Source: an uncultured Collinsella sp.
GTDB lineage: Bacteria > Actinomycetota > Coriobacteriia > Coriobacteriales > Coriobacteriaceae
DNA length: 64,000 bases
NCBI GenBank assembly: GCA_958403205.1
Contig: CATXWM010000006.1
Coordinates: forward strand, 1-64,000
Direction: 5' to 3'
The translations under genes and the position numbers were made by a program. The notes below the pieces were generated by a model. The model was not told the DNA's origin. It searched no databases and saw only the letters and a list, made by a program, of their open reading frames with translations. Positions 34,828-43,326 of this stretch are shown here, one piece after another (position 1 is the first letter of the stretch; every line of letters starts with the position of its first letter).

Positions 34828-34862
34828 ACCCGGTCTTCGCATGGAAGGCCGGGTTTTTTATT
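34828..34862 (+). terminator. Terminator of the tRNA operon
   Basis: CCCGGTCTTC (34829-34838) pairs with GAAGGCCGGG (34844-34853, one G-U), followed by TTTTTTATTTT. Confidence 0.9.
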
Positions 34863-34967
34863 TTCAAACAACCGTCTGCAATTCCCGTTTGAACCAGAGC
34901 TTTGCGTTCTGCCTATGGCCCTTACGGGTACAATATCCAAGATATTTTGACTGTTAGAAGGAGTCTC

Positions 34968-36275
34968 ATGACGGAGTCCTCTCAGCATACGTCTAAGCCC
35001 CAGGTCGAGGTTGAGGCCTCGGGCGGAGATGACAATAAGAGCGCACGCCGCGGCGCCATCTTTATCGGCGTCGTGCTGGTGGGTTATATCGTCTATCTGG
35101 TGGTAACCGGGCAGATGGGGCAGTTCTGGGCCGCAATGTCGAGCGTCCAGGCGCCATGGCTCGTTGTCGCGTGTCTTTGCATGTTCATGTATCTGTTCTT
35201 TGGCATTGTGGCCTATGCGATCGCCGTCTGGCTCGACCCATATTCACCCGTCGGTATTCGCGACCTCATTTCGGTCGAGGCGAGCGGCATCTTCTTTGGC
35301 AACCTGACTCCCATGATGATGGGCTCGACTCCCGCCCAGATCTACCGCCTGACCAAGGCGGGCCAAAATGTCGGCGAGGCTGGCGCCACGCAGTTCACGC
35401 GCTTTATCGTGTATCAGTTTGGCCTCGTTGCCTGGGGCGCTATCCTCCTGCTTGCTCGCATGCCGTTTTTTGCCGAGCGCTATGGCGACATGACGCTGCT
35501 GTGTGTCTTTAGCTTTGGTGGGCACTGCTGCATCTTGCTGGGCATCTTCGCCGTCGCGCTCATGCCTAAGACCGTCACGCGCGTCGCCCATTGCATCATC
35601 AATTGGCTTGAGCGCATTGGTGTCTCGGCCACTAAGATCGAGGGATGGCGCACGTTTGTCGATGGCGAGATCTACTCCTTCTCCGAGAAGTTCAAGCTTT
35701 CAGCCGGACATTTTTCTTCCATGCTGCTCACGGTGGTCATCACCATGCTGCAACTCGCGTTTTTCTACCTCGTGCCGTATTTCCTGATGCTTGCCTTTGG
35801 CCACCACGAGGTCGACTTTTTCTCGGTCATGGCTGCGAGCGCCTTTGTCCAGCTGCTGAGCTCTGCGGTCCCCCTGCCCGGTGGAACTGGTGGCGCTGAG
35901 GGCGGCTTTGCATTGTTCTTGGGTCATTTCTTTGGGTCGGCTTCGACCGCTGGCTATCTGCTGTGGCGCCTCATTACGTTTATTGCGCCGACCATTTTGG
36001 CTGCGCCCCTGCTGGGCCTTAAGAGCGCCCACAACGAGAGCATCCATGCGCGCTGGGATCGCGTGATGCGCAAGCTCGGCCGCACGCCTCAGACGCCCTC
36101 TGCGCCCACTAAGCCGCACCCCGCGAATGCTGTTACTGTTGATCCCAAGAAGCAGGCTCAGACGGCTTCTGGGACCGCTAAGCCGGCTCATAAAGCCTAT
36201 GTGCGCCAGACAGGCGATGGTATTCGCGTATCTCCGTCGGTACTCAATAAGAAGAAGCACCCTAAGTCGCAGTAG
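34968..36275 (+). CDS. Flippase-like membrane protein (LPG synthase TM / UPF0104 family)
   Basis: 435-residue polytopic protein with about eight membrane helices. It resembles the membrane half of lysylphosphatidylglycerol synthase; the hallmark is LPLPGGTGGAEGGFALF near residue 310, with GNLTPMMMGSTPAQIYRL around residue 113. It lacks the cytosolic aminoacyl-transferase domain, so lipid or polyprenyl-sugar flipping is more likely than lysinylation. A basic, Pro/Lys-rich C-terminal tail of about 80 residues follows. AGAAGGAG precedes ATG 34968 and TACAAT at 34929-34934 may be the -10. Confidence 0.82.
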   Translation: MTESSQHTSKPQVEVEASGGDDNKSARRGAIFIGVVLVGYIVYLVVTGQMGQFWAAMSSVQAPWLVVACLCMFMYLFFGIVAYAIAVWLDPYSPVGIRDLISVEASGIFFGNLTPMMMGSTPAQIYRLTKAGQNVGEAGATQFTRFIVYQFGLVAWGAILLLARMPFFAERYGDMTLLCVFSFGGHCCILLGIFAVALMPKTVTRVAHCIINWLERIGVSATKIEGWRTFVDGEIYSFSEKFKLSAGHFSSMLLTVVITMLQLAFFYLVPYFLMLAFGHHEVDFFSVMAASAFVQLLSSAVPLPGGTGGAEGGFALFLGHFFGSASTAGYLLWRLITFIAPTILAAPLLGLKSAHNESIHARWDRVMRKLGRTPQTPSAPTKPHPANAVTVDPKKQAQTASGTAKPAHKAYVRQTGDGIRVSPSVLNKKKHPKSQ

Positions 36276-36391
36276 GACAGTCGTGCGTTCTTCATGATGC
36301 GGGGCATATTTGTGCTGTATGGGGGATAATCCTCTTACGTAGATTATCTCTCATCTGTTGATGAATGCTCGCATATCGAAGGGACACGCCC

Positions 36392-37003
36392 ATGGCAACC
36401 AGCAAACCGCGTCTTGATCGTCGCATCGTTCGCAGCCGTAATGCCATCCTTTCCGCTTTCGAGCGCCTGCTCATGGAAAAGCCGCTGGCAGACATTACGG
36501 TGAGTGCCATCGCGCGCGAGGCCAATGTCGACCGCAAAACCTTCTACGTTCACTTTGGTACAGTTGACGGCCTGCTCGATGCCATTGCCGTCGATGTGGT
36601 GGAGATGATTGTCGACTCGGTCGAGAAAACGCTTGCTTCCATGGACGGCGACACCAATGAGCGCGCCCTGGGCGCGGCGGCGACCTTCTTTAAAACCGTT
36701 AATGAGGCACTGTGCAACAACCTGGTGCTTAATCGTCAGCTGATCGAGAACATTCCGCTCGACGACTTTATGGCTCGCCTGCGCGAACCGCTCGAGCACG
36801 AGATTGCCGAGCGCGATCTGCTGCCCCAAGGTCTCAAGGACGAGATGTTCGACTACTATCTGGCGTTTTTGCTGTCGGGTATTATCGGTATCTATCGCAC
36901 GTGGGCGCTGTCTGACGGCTCGGTTCCTATCGAGCGCGTCTCTGAGGTCGCCAACGATCTGACTCTCAACGGTCTGTCGAGTCTGGAATCTCGCTTCGAA
37001 TAG
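36392..37003 (+). CDS. TetR/AcrR family transcriptional regulator
   Basis: 203-residue one-domain regulator. The N-terminal helix-turn-helix reads ITVSAIAREANVDRKTFYVHFGTVDGLLDAI, the TetR consensus. The C-terminal ligand/dimer domain is helical (AFLLSGIIGIYRTWAL), like the DhaS/TetR_C_8 group. ATG 36392 is preceded by AAGGGA. Target is unknown; neighbours are the flippase-like gene and a convergent radical SAM gene. Confidence 0.87.
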   Translation: MATSKPRLDRRIVRSRNAILSAFERLLMEKPLADITVSAIAREANVDRKTFYVHFGTVDGLLDAIAVDVVEMIVDSVEKTLASMDGDTNERALGAAATFFKTVNEALCNNLVLNRQLIENIPLDDFMARLREPLEHEIAERDLLPQGLKDEMFDYYLAFLLSGIIGIYRTWALSDGSVPIERVSEVANDLTLNGLSSLESRFE

Positions 37004-37027
37004 CATCGATAATTCAATAACTTATAG

Positions 37028-37096
37028 AAGTTGCGGTGGAATAGGGATTGTTTTGGTTATTGGAAGGCCGTTCTGATCCCTATTTCACCGCAACTT
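37028..37096. repeat. Palindromic intergenic repeat, copy 2
   Basis: 21-bp arms (37028-37048 with 37076-37096, one G-U) around a 27-nt centre; same arm core as copy 1 with GGAATAG in the left arm. Confidence 0.88.
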
Positions 37097-37119
37097 AGTA
37101 AAACTGTTTTGATGGTAAG

Positions 37120-37158
37120 GCGGAGCAGCCTCGAAGCTTATCTTCGAGACTGCTCCGC
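37120..37158. terminator. Hairpin between convergent tetR and radical SAM genes
   Basis: 17-bp stem with one mismatch (37120-37136 with 37142-37158) and 5-nt loop. T-rich flanks are short (TTCATTT), so termination strength is uncertain. Confidence 0.6.
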
Positions 37159-37191
37159 TTCATTTCTGAGCGTTTGCCATGTAGGGCAGCA

Positions 37192-38625
37192 TTAATCGCC
37201 GTTTTTGAGTGTGCTGCCCTGTTTTTCGAACTTGTGCATGTCGCTATCGGCCATACCCTGCGACTTGTCCTCGTGACGCTTGGCGTATAGCGGATCGTCG
37301 GAGTCGTTCCAGATGCGGTCGGCGACGGGTGACCATGCCTCGGCGGCAGCCTGGGTCTTTTCGCGCAGCTGCTCGGGTGACTCCTTCTCGATTAGGTCGG
37401 TGCTCATTGCGTCACTCTCGGCGACCAGTTTGGGCAGCACGTCGGGATTCTCGAGCATGGGGCATGGTTTGAGGTAGTTGTCGTTGAACGGCATGTTTTC
37501 GTAGTACTTCATAAAGAGGGGAGAGCGCAGCGCGTCGAGTAAGCTCACATCGTGGATGTTGGCGTTTGAGTAGTGGATGAACACGCACGGCTCCACGTCT
37601 CCGGCGGCGTTGATGTGCAGGTAGCGGCGACCTCCGGCGATACACCCGCCTACAAACTCGCCGTCGTTTTGAAAGTCGAGCGTAAACAGCGGCTTCTTCT
37701 CGCGCATTTTGCGGATAAAGTGATACATGTGCTCGCGCTGCTCGGGCGTGGGCATGAGCTCGGGGGTTGCGTTGCGGCCAACCGGCATAAAGTGGAAGTA
37801 CCAGCAGAAGAGTGCTCCCTCGCCGATCATCCAGTCCATGTTCTCCTCGGTAGCAACCGTATCGGCATTGGCGCTTGTCCAACAGGTGGAGATACCAAAC
37901 GGTAAGTCGCGCTCGCGCAGGAGTTTCATGGCGTGCTCGATCTTTGCGTAGGTACCTTCGCCGCGACGGGCGTCGGTTGTGTGCTCATTGCCCTCGGCGC
38001 TGATGGCGGGGACAAAATTACCTACGCGAATCATGTCGTCGCAGAAGGCCTCGTCGATCAGCGTGGAGTTGGTAAAGCAGAGAAACGCGCAGTCCTGATG
38101 TTTTTCGCAAATTCTGATTAGGTCCTGCTTGCGGACGAGCGGCTCGCCGCCGGTATAGATGTAGATATGCGTACCGAGCTCTTTGCCCTGCGTAACGATA
38201 GAGTCGATGTCTTCGAACGAGAGATTCTGCTTGTAGCCGTACTCAGCGGCCCAGCAGCCCGTGCAATGCAGGTTGCAGGCGCTCGTGGGATCGAGCAGGA
38301 TGGCCCACGGAACGTTGCACTGGTACTTTTCGCGGTTCTTTTCCTGCTCTGGCCAAGCAAGCAGGTTGGCGTCGACAATGAGGGTCTTAAGCAGCTTGGT
38401 TCGCATCTGGGGATTAAGGCTGAACACACGCATGATCAGGTCATACCAATTGCCGCGGCTCTTGATGACATTGGTGAATGCCTCTCGCTGTACAGGAAAT
38501 ACGCGATTGGGGACCAGCTTGTTCACGAGGTCCATGATTTTGTCGATGTTTTCTTGCGGGTTGTCGTCGAGATAATCGATGAGCTTGTTGAGCGCTGCAC
38601 GCTCTGCTGACTGTGTAAGCGACAT
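37192..38625 (-). CDS. Radical SAM protein with SPASM-like C-terminus
   Basis: 477-residue enzyme. The CxxxCxxC cluster for the SAM-binding 4Fe-4S centre is at C117, C121 and C124 in TSACNLHCTGCW, followed by YTGGEPLVRK. The C-terminal half contains spaced cysteines (GGCIAGG, EPCVF, KPCPML) suggesting an auxiliary cluster of the SPASM/Twitch kind. An N-terminal helical region of about 100 residues precedes the barrel. The reaction cannot be deduced. Start 38625 is chosen over 38631 for better spacing to GAAAGGA. Confidence 0.8.
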   Translation of the reverse strand: MSLTQSAERAALNKLIDYLDDNPQENIDKIMDLVNKLVPNRVFPVQREAFTNVIKSRGNWYDLIMRVFSLNPQMRTKLLKTLIVDANLLAWPEQEKNREKYQCNVPWAILLDPTSACNLHCTGCWAAEYGYKQNLSFEDIDSIVTQGKELGTHIYIYTGGEPLVRKQDLIRICEKHQDCAFLCFTNSTLIDEAFCDDMIRVGNFVPAISAEGNEHTTDARRGEGTYAKIEHAMKLLRERDLPFGISTCWTSANADTVATEENMDWMIGEGALFCWYFHFMPVGRNATPELMPTPEQREHMYHFIRKMREKKPLFTLDFQNDGEFVGGCIAGGRRYLHINAAGDVEPCVFIHYSNANIHDVSLLDALRSPLFMKYYENMPFNDNYLKPCPMLENPDVLPKLVAESDAMSTDLIEKESPEQLREKTQAAAEAWSPVADRIWNDSDDPLYAKRHEDKSQGMADSDMHKFEKQGSTLKNGD

Positions 38626-38683
38626 GGGCATATCCTTTCACGTGTGCCTTGTGTGTGATAATACCCACTTGTGGATTAAACGA

Positions 38684-38713
38684 AGTATAAAGATTTGCAA
38701 TGTGTCTATTCAA
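38684..38713 (-). promoter_or_regulatory. Promoter of the radical SAM gene
   Basis: On the minus strand TTGAAT (complement 38708-38713), 18 bp, TATACT (complement 38684-38689). Confidence 0.5.
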
Positions 38714-38757
38714 CGAATCAATTTGATTTGGGGTGAAGCGTTATAGCGGACGCTCTC

Positions 38758-38779
38758 TAAGTTGCGGTGAAATAGTGTC
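38758..38779 (+). repeat. Half copy of the palindromic repeat, left edge of the cobalamin island
   Basis: 22 bases beginning TAAGTTGCGGTGAAATAG, identical to 60620-60641. The right arm of the palindrome is missing here. It marks the point where base composition rises sharply. Confidence 0.85.
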
Positions 38780-38812
38780 AGATGGGGATGCGGACGATTT
38801 CTTGGGCCGCGC

Positions 38813-40027
38813 CTAGGCGTATCCATTGGAATCTTCCGATGCGCCTTCGCGCGCTCGCATGACCTCGATACCATGTGAGCGCGCGAACTCGACGAGCTCT
38901 GCGTTGCGGGCGTTTATGGTGCCGAAGGCGGCGGGGCACACGATAAGGCGCGCGCAGTGGACGAGGAGCTCTTTGGCGCGGGCTATGGTTTTATCCCCGA
39001 TCGGCTCGAAGGCGCGCTCGGCCACGCATTCCGTCGCCAGGTCGCGCGCGAGCTCGCAGTCGATGTCCCCTTCGTGCAGAACGCCCGCGTAGAACGCCTT
39101 GCCCTGCCGGATGAGCTGGCGAAACACAGCCGACCCCGTACCTGCGCCGGCGATGACGAACGTGTGTGCATCGCCGTGTGGGCGCCCAATTTCCACGCTG
39201 CCGAAGCGCTCGTTGAAGGTGCCATGTTGAAGGCCGTAGAGCTCGCCAATCGTCTCGCGCGTGAATATGTCCTCGGGTGCGCCGGCGCGGAAGACCCGGC
39301 CGTCCTTCACGCAAATCACCTTGTCGGCACTTTTCTGCGCGAGCTCGAGTTCGTGGATGGACATGATGACAGCAACATTCCGCGATTTCGCAAGGTGGCG
39401 AAGTATTCGCAGCAGGTCGATCTGGTAGCGGATATCGAGATACGACGTGGGCTCATCGAGCACGAGCACACGCGGATCCTGCGCGATGGCGCGTGCGAGC
39501 ATGACGCGCTGGCGTTGCCCGTCGCTTATCTGCATGAAGTCGCGCTCGGCGAGCCCTTCCATATGTGCGGTTTTCATGGCCTCGTCGACCCGATTATGGT
39601 CATCGGGCGTGAGTGTGCCCATTCGCCCGGTGTAGGGATGCCTTCCCGCCTCTACGATATCGCGGCAGGTGAGGAGCTCGGTCCGGGGGCGATCTGTCAG
39701 CATAACGGCAAGGTTCCTTGCGAACTCCGCCGTCTTCCATCGGGAAATCTCCCGCCCGTCGAGCTCGACCGTGCCGGCAAGCGGTGCCAGATGGCGTGTG
39801 ATTGTTTTCAAGATGGTCGACTTGCCCGAGCCGTTCGGCCCGATGAGCGCCACGACGTCGCCCGCGCGAACCTCCAGATCGACCCCTTCGACTACGACCT
39901 TCTTGTCGTAGCCCGCCGACAGGTCGCTTATGCGGAAAAGCGGTGCTCCGTCAGCCTGCGTTTCGACCGGGGTTTCGAGGTTCGACTCCCCTCCGAGCGT
40001 TTTGGGCCGCGGCATGAATTCCCCCAT
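38813..40027 (-). CDS. FecCD-type ABC transporter ATPase with extra C-terminal domain
   Basis: 404 residues. The ATPase (about 28-270) has Walker A GPNGSGKST, signature ISDGQRQRVMLARA and Walker B VLVLDEPTSYLD, close to BtuD/FhuC/FecE. A further ~125-residue domain follows (HTFVIAGAGTGSAVF, LHEGDIDCELARDLATE, VCPAAFGTINARNAEL), which I cannot name. The start follows directly on the permease stop (TAGATG); the in-frame ATG at complement 40015 has GGGGGAA and could be used. Likely cargo is corrinoid, cobalt chelate or heme, from its riboswitch-controlled setting. Confidence 0.85.
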   Translation of the reverse strand: MGEFMPRPKTLGGESNLETPVETQADGAPLFRISDLSAGYDKKVVVEGVDLEVRAGDVVALIGPNGSGKSTILKTITRHLAPLAGTVELDGREISRWKTAEFARNLAVMLTDRPRTELLTCRDIVEAGRHPYTGRMGTLTPDDHNRVDEAMKTAHMEGLAERDFMQISDGQRQRVMLARAIAQDPRVLVLDEPTSYLDIRYQIDLLRILRHLAKSRNVAVIMSIHELELAQKSADKVICVKDGRVFRAGAPEDIFTRETIGELYGLQHGTFNERFGSVEIGRPHGDAHTFVIAGAGTGSAVFRQLIRQGKAFYAGVLHEGDIDCELARDLATECVAERAFEPIGDKTIARAKELLVHCARLIVCPAAFGTINARNAELVEFARSHGIEVMRAREGASEDSNGYA

Positions 40028-41080
40028 CTACCTCACCCGCTTCTTCAACATGAGTGCGATAACCACCGGCGCGCCGAAGATGGCGGTGACGGCGCTGATG
40101 GAAAGCTCGACGGGGGAAAACAGCGTGCGCGCGATCAAATCGCAGCCCGCGCAGAAGATGGCGCCTCCCAAGAAGCACGCAGGAATCACGCGGATGGGCT
40201 TCGACGACTTCAGCGCCGACTTAACGAGATGCGGAACCGCGATGCCTACGAACGACACCGGGCCAGCGAACGCGGTCACGCAGGCGGAGAGCATGCTCGC
40301 TAGAAGGACGAGTACCACGCGGAAGCGTGCGACGTTCACGCCGACGCTTTTCGCGTAGGCTTCTCCCAGCTGGAAGGCGGAAAGGGGCTTCGATATCGCG
40401 AATACGCATGCGCTCACGGTGATCACCACGACCGCGATGACCGCGACGTCGTTCCAGCTCGAACCCGAGAAGCTACCCAAAGACCAGTTGTGCAGGTTCA
40501 CGATGGACTGGTCGTCGGCGAAGGCGATGAGGAAGTTCGTCGCCGACGAGCAGATGTATCCCACCATGACGCCCGCCACGATGAGCATGGCCATGGAACT
40601 TATGCGCCGTGCGATGAGGAGCACGAAGCCGATGGTGATAAGCGAGCCCAGAAACGCTGCGACCACCATGGCCGGCGAGGACATGGCCTGGTTCGCGCCC
40701 AGAAGTACGATCATCGTAAGCGCGACGACGAACTTTGCGCCCGAGGAGACGCCCAAGATGAACGGGTCGGCGATGGGGTTGTTGAAAAACGTCTGCAGCA
40801 GGAACCCGGAGAGCGAAAGTGCCCCGCCGAGAAGCACGGCTGAAAGCACGCGCGGCAGGCGAATCTCCCAGATGACTTGGCTTTCCATGGAATTGGCCGC
40901 GCCGCCCGAAAGGATGCCGGGGATGTGGTCTGCGGGCACGAGCACGCTCCCGATGCACAGGTTGGCCCCGACGAGCACGATGAGGACAACAGCGAGCAGC
41001 GCCGTCACGACGCGACACCGCGCGGCGCGCCCCGATTCGTCGTATGTCATGGAAAACCGGCTTCTCATGACGCTAGCCAA
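40028..41080 (-). CDS. FecCD-family ABC transporter permease
   Basis: 350-residue permease of the BtuC/FecCD family with about ten hydrophobic helices. Family regions include ILSGGAANSMESQVIWEIRLPRVLSAVLLGGALSLSG, PFILGVSSGAKF, and the C-terminal FVGIAVPHLVKSALKSS that docks the ATPase. The gene begins inside the end of the binding-protein gene (8-bp overlap) and abuts the ATPase gene. Confidence 0.92.
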   Translation of the reverse strand: MASVMRSRFSMTYDESGRAARCRVVTALLAVVLIVLVGANLCIGSVLVPADHIPGILSGGAANSMESQVIWEIRLPRVLSAVLLGGALSLSGFLLQTFFNNPIADPFILGVSSGAKFVVALTMIVLLGANQAMSSPAMVVAAFLGSLITIGFVLLIARRISSMAMLIVAGVMVGYICSSATNFLIAFADDQSIVNLHNWSLGSFSGSSWNDVAVIAVVVITVSACVFAISKPLSAFQLGEAYAKSVGVNVARFRVVLVLLASMLSACVTAFAGPVSFVGIAVPHLVKSALKSSKPIRVIPACFLGGAIFCAGCDLIARTLFSPVELSISAVTAIFGAPVVIALMLKKRVR

Positions 41081-42644
41081 GCTTCCTCAGATAATGGAAG
41101 TCGCTCGCGTCATCGCCGGTGAACGCCCCGTGCAGCTCGTCGATAATGTCAGCGGTAGAAGTCATCTGCTGGTACATGTCGGCGCTTGTGACCCAGACGT
41201 TGCCGTTCTTTACAGCTTTGAACTGCGACAATAGCGCGTTTTTGCCTACGAAGTCTTTCAAGGTGGCAACCGATTCGTCGATGGTGCCGTTGTAGACGAT
41301 GATGTCGGCATCCTTCGTCGTCGCGTAGAAGCGCTCCATTTCGAGCGTTACTGACGAACCTGACGTCGACGCCGTCTGCGCGTCATCGAGCGCGTAGTTG
41401 CCGCCTGCAAGCTCGATCATCTGCGCCACGTAGTCGCCCGCCCGCCGCGTGACGGCGGCCCCGTTCGAGTTAATGTAGAAATACGCCACGGTTTTACCTG
41501 ACGACGCGAGCCTCGACGTTTGCTCGACGCGGGCCTTCTGCTCGTTGAACAGGTGCGCGGCTTCGTCTTCCTTGTCGAACAGGACGCCGAAAAGCTTAAT
41601 CCACTCGACGCGCCCGAGTGCTTCGGGCTCGCTCGACGACTGTTCGGTGAGCACGACGAGCCCGAGCTTCTGCAGCTTTTCCTTCACATCGGGCGTGTGG
41701 TTGATCATGGTGTTCTCGATGGCGAGCGTGCAGCCCGAGGCCGATATTCGCTCGTAGTCGGGCGCGCTGTACTTGCCGCCGTAGGCGATCGCCCCACTTT
41801 CGAGCGCGCTTTTGAAGCCCGCGACCGAGCAATCGTTAGCCTTCGTGCCCGACATGATGATATTGTCGTTTGCATCGAGCGCGTCGACCAGACACATCGT
41901 CGCCGACGACACGAGGTACACCTTGTCGGCGGGGCGCCTTATGACCGCGATGTCGGAGCTCAACCCATCAGGTACCTTCGCATCTTGCGGCACCACGAGG
42001 AAGCGCTCCCCGTTCGAAACGCAGATAAGCCGCAGGCCGCCTTCGAACTCGTCGACAGTGAAGTGCTTGGCGTATTCAAGCTGAAGCGCCCCCGTCGGCT
42101 CCCAGCCGCAGCCCAAATCGGCGTTGTGGAAGTCAGCCGCGGCGCTTGAAGCCGTTCCCGCAGGGGAGCCGCCGCTTGCATCGTCGCCCGTTTTCTCCTT
42201 CATGGTGGATGAGTCGAAGTGGAGCGTGTATTCGATGGTGTGCGGCGTCGACATGGCGACGGTCTCGGCCGACACGGCGATGTCCTCGTCGAGCGTGACG
42301 GGTATCTCGAACGTGGAGTTGCCGCCGTCGTTTACGGGCGCGTAGTCCACGCCGTCGACGGTCATCTTGTCGTAGTTCGAACTCGACCAGGTGATGGTCG
42401 CGGTGTAGGTGTCGCCAGCCTTCACAATTTTGGTGGGTGAGGCGATACTTGCGCGCCCTGACCCGCCGGAAAGCGAGACACTCACAGTGTATTCCTGAGA
42501 GCCTGCCATATCACCGGTCGCGTTCGGGCTCGCACTGCACCCCGCGAAGGGAAGCGCGAGCAGGGCGACGAGAACGCAGGCGATCGCGCGCGCCGCGATG
42601 CTGCGGCGCTTCCTGCTTTCCCCCTTGGGAAGAATCGACCGCAT
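41073..42644 (-). CDS. Lipoprotein substrate-binding protein with N-terminal accessory domain
   Basis: 523 residues. The signal peptide ends in a lipobox (LALPFAGC). An N-terminal beta-rich domain of about 120 residues contains TITWSSSNYDKMTVDGVDY and STFEIPVTLDEDIAV. A FecB/BtuF-like helical-backbone binding domain follows from about residue 190 (SDIAVIRRPADKVYLVSS to the C-terminus). The two-domain build is unlike BtuF of enterics. It is the probable cargo receptor of the adjacent permease and ATPase. Confidence 0.85.
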   Translation of the reverse strand: MRSILPKGESRKRRSIAARAIACVLVALLALPFAGCSASPNATGDMAGSQEYTVSVSLSGGSGRASIASPTKIVKAGDTYTATITWSSSNYDKMTVDGVDYAPVNDGGNSTFEIPVTLDEDIAVSAETVAMSTPHTIEYTLHFDSSTMKEKTGDDASGGSPAGTASSAAADFHNADLGCGWEPTGALQLEYAKHFTVDEFEGGLRLICVSNGERFLVVPQDAKVPDGLSSDIAVIRRPADKVYLVSSATMCLVDALDANDNIIMSGTKANDCSVAGFKSALESGAIAYGGKYSAPDYERISASGCTLAIENTMINHTPDVKEKLQKLGLVVLTEQSSSEPEALGRVEWIKLFGVLFDKEDEAAHLFNEQKARVEQTSRLASSGKTVAYFYINSNGAAVTRRAGDYVAQMIELAGGNYALDDAQTASTSGSSVTLEMERFYATTKDADIIVYNGTIDESVATLKDFVGKNALLSQFKAVKNGNVWVTSADMYQQMTSTADIIDELHGAFTGDDASDFHYLRKLG

Positions 42645-42648
42645 GGCG

Positions 42649-43182
42649 TTACTTCAGTGCGTCGGCGCGCAGATCGACGCCGGCGGATTCGAACACGAGC
42701 GTGCGGTCGTACCACCGCTCCCTTTTAATGCTCCACGCGGCGCAGTCGGTGTCCTCGTCGAGCGCTTCAACGGGCACGTCGTAGGTGTACTTGCCTTCCG
42801 CGTTTTCCACATAGGGGATGAAGTCGGCCTCGCTCGCGGCGGCAGCCTCGTCGCCCGTGCCCATGAAGAGCTTGCCGTAGCCCGTGCCGGAAAGCGTCAT
42901 CACGCAGTGCATGGAGCCGTTTTCCACGATGAGCTGGGCGTCCACAATCCTGAACATGCTTGAGCTGGAATCTACGGTGATCGGATAGGTGCCGTCGGCC
43001 ACCTTGTCGGCGGTGATGGGGGCAGCGCTTGCGCCCTCGGGTGCATCGGCCACCTGTTCGGTCTTTTCCTGGGAATCGGCATCGCTTGCCTTTGCGCTGT
43101 CGCTTGAATTTCCGGCGCAGCCGGCGAGCGAGAACGCGAGAAGCGCCGCCGACAGGGCGAAGACGAGGGTTTTCTTCAACAA
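42649..43182 (-). CDS. Lipoprotein with transport-associated domain
   Basis: 177-residue lipoprotein. The signal peptide ends in LAGC, followed by an S/D/E-rich linker. The C-terminal domain (DGTYPITVDSSSSMFRIVDAQL to the end) resembles the accessory domain of the next gene's product. TTG at complement 43182 is chosen because AAGGA stands 8 bases upstream and the following residues form the signal peptide; no ATG fits. Role is unknown. It may help capture or hand over the metal tetrapyrrole to the FecCD-type transporter. Confidence 0.75.
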   Translation of the reverse strand: MLKKTLVFALSAALLAFSLAGCAGNSSDSAKASDADSQEKTEQVADAPEGASAAPITADKVADGTYPITVDSSSSMFRIVDAQLIVENGSMHCVMTLSGTGYGKLFMGTGDEAAAASEADFIPYVENAEGKYTYDVPVEALDEDTDCAAWSIKRERWYDRTLVFESAGVDLRADALK

Positions 43183-43326
43183 GGAGGGGTTCCTTTCAAT
43201 CGGTTCGACTTCCCGCGCCGTGCGGTAGGCGGGCGGGACGCGAATGCAACGGGCATGCGCCGTCGGTCGGGGAAGGCGCATGCCCGTTGCACGGGGACGC
43301 GACCGGCGCCCCCGTGCGCGGCGAGT

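Noticed and set aside
34636..34842. Minus-strand frame with repeated ARTRFELVISALRGRRPKPLDERA-like peptide
   Set aside because: It is the antisense translation of the two tRNA-Glu genes, a known annotation artefact.
38957..40303. Plus-strand open frame of 448 codons opposite the ABC ATPase
   Set aside because: Crosses the ATPase/permease boundary, has no domain, and the minus-strand ABC motifs are intact.
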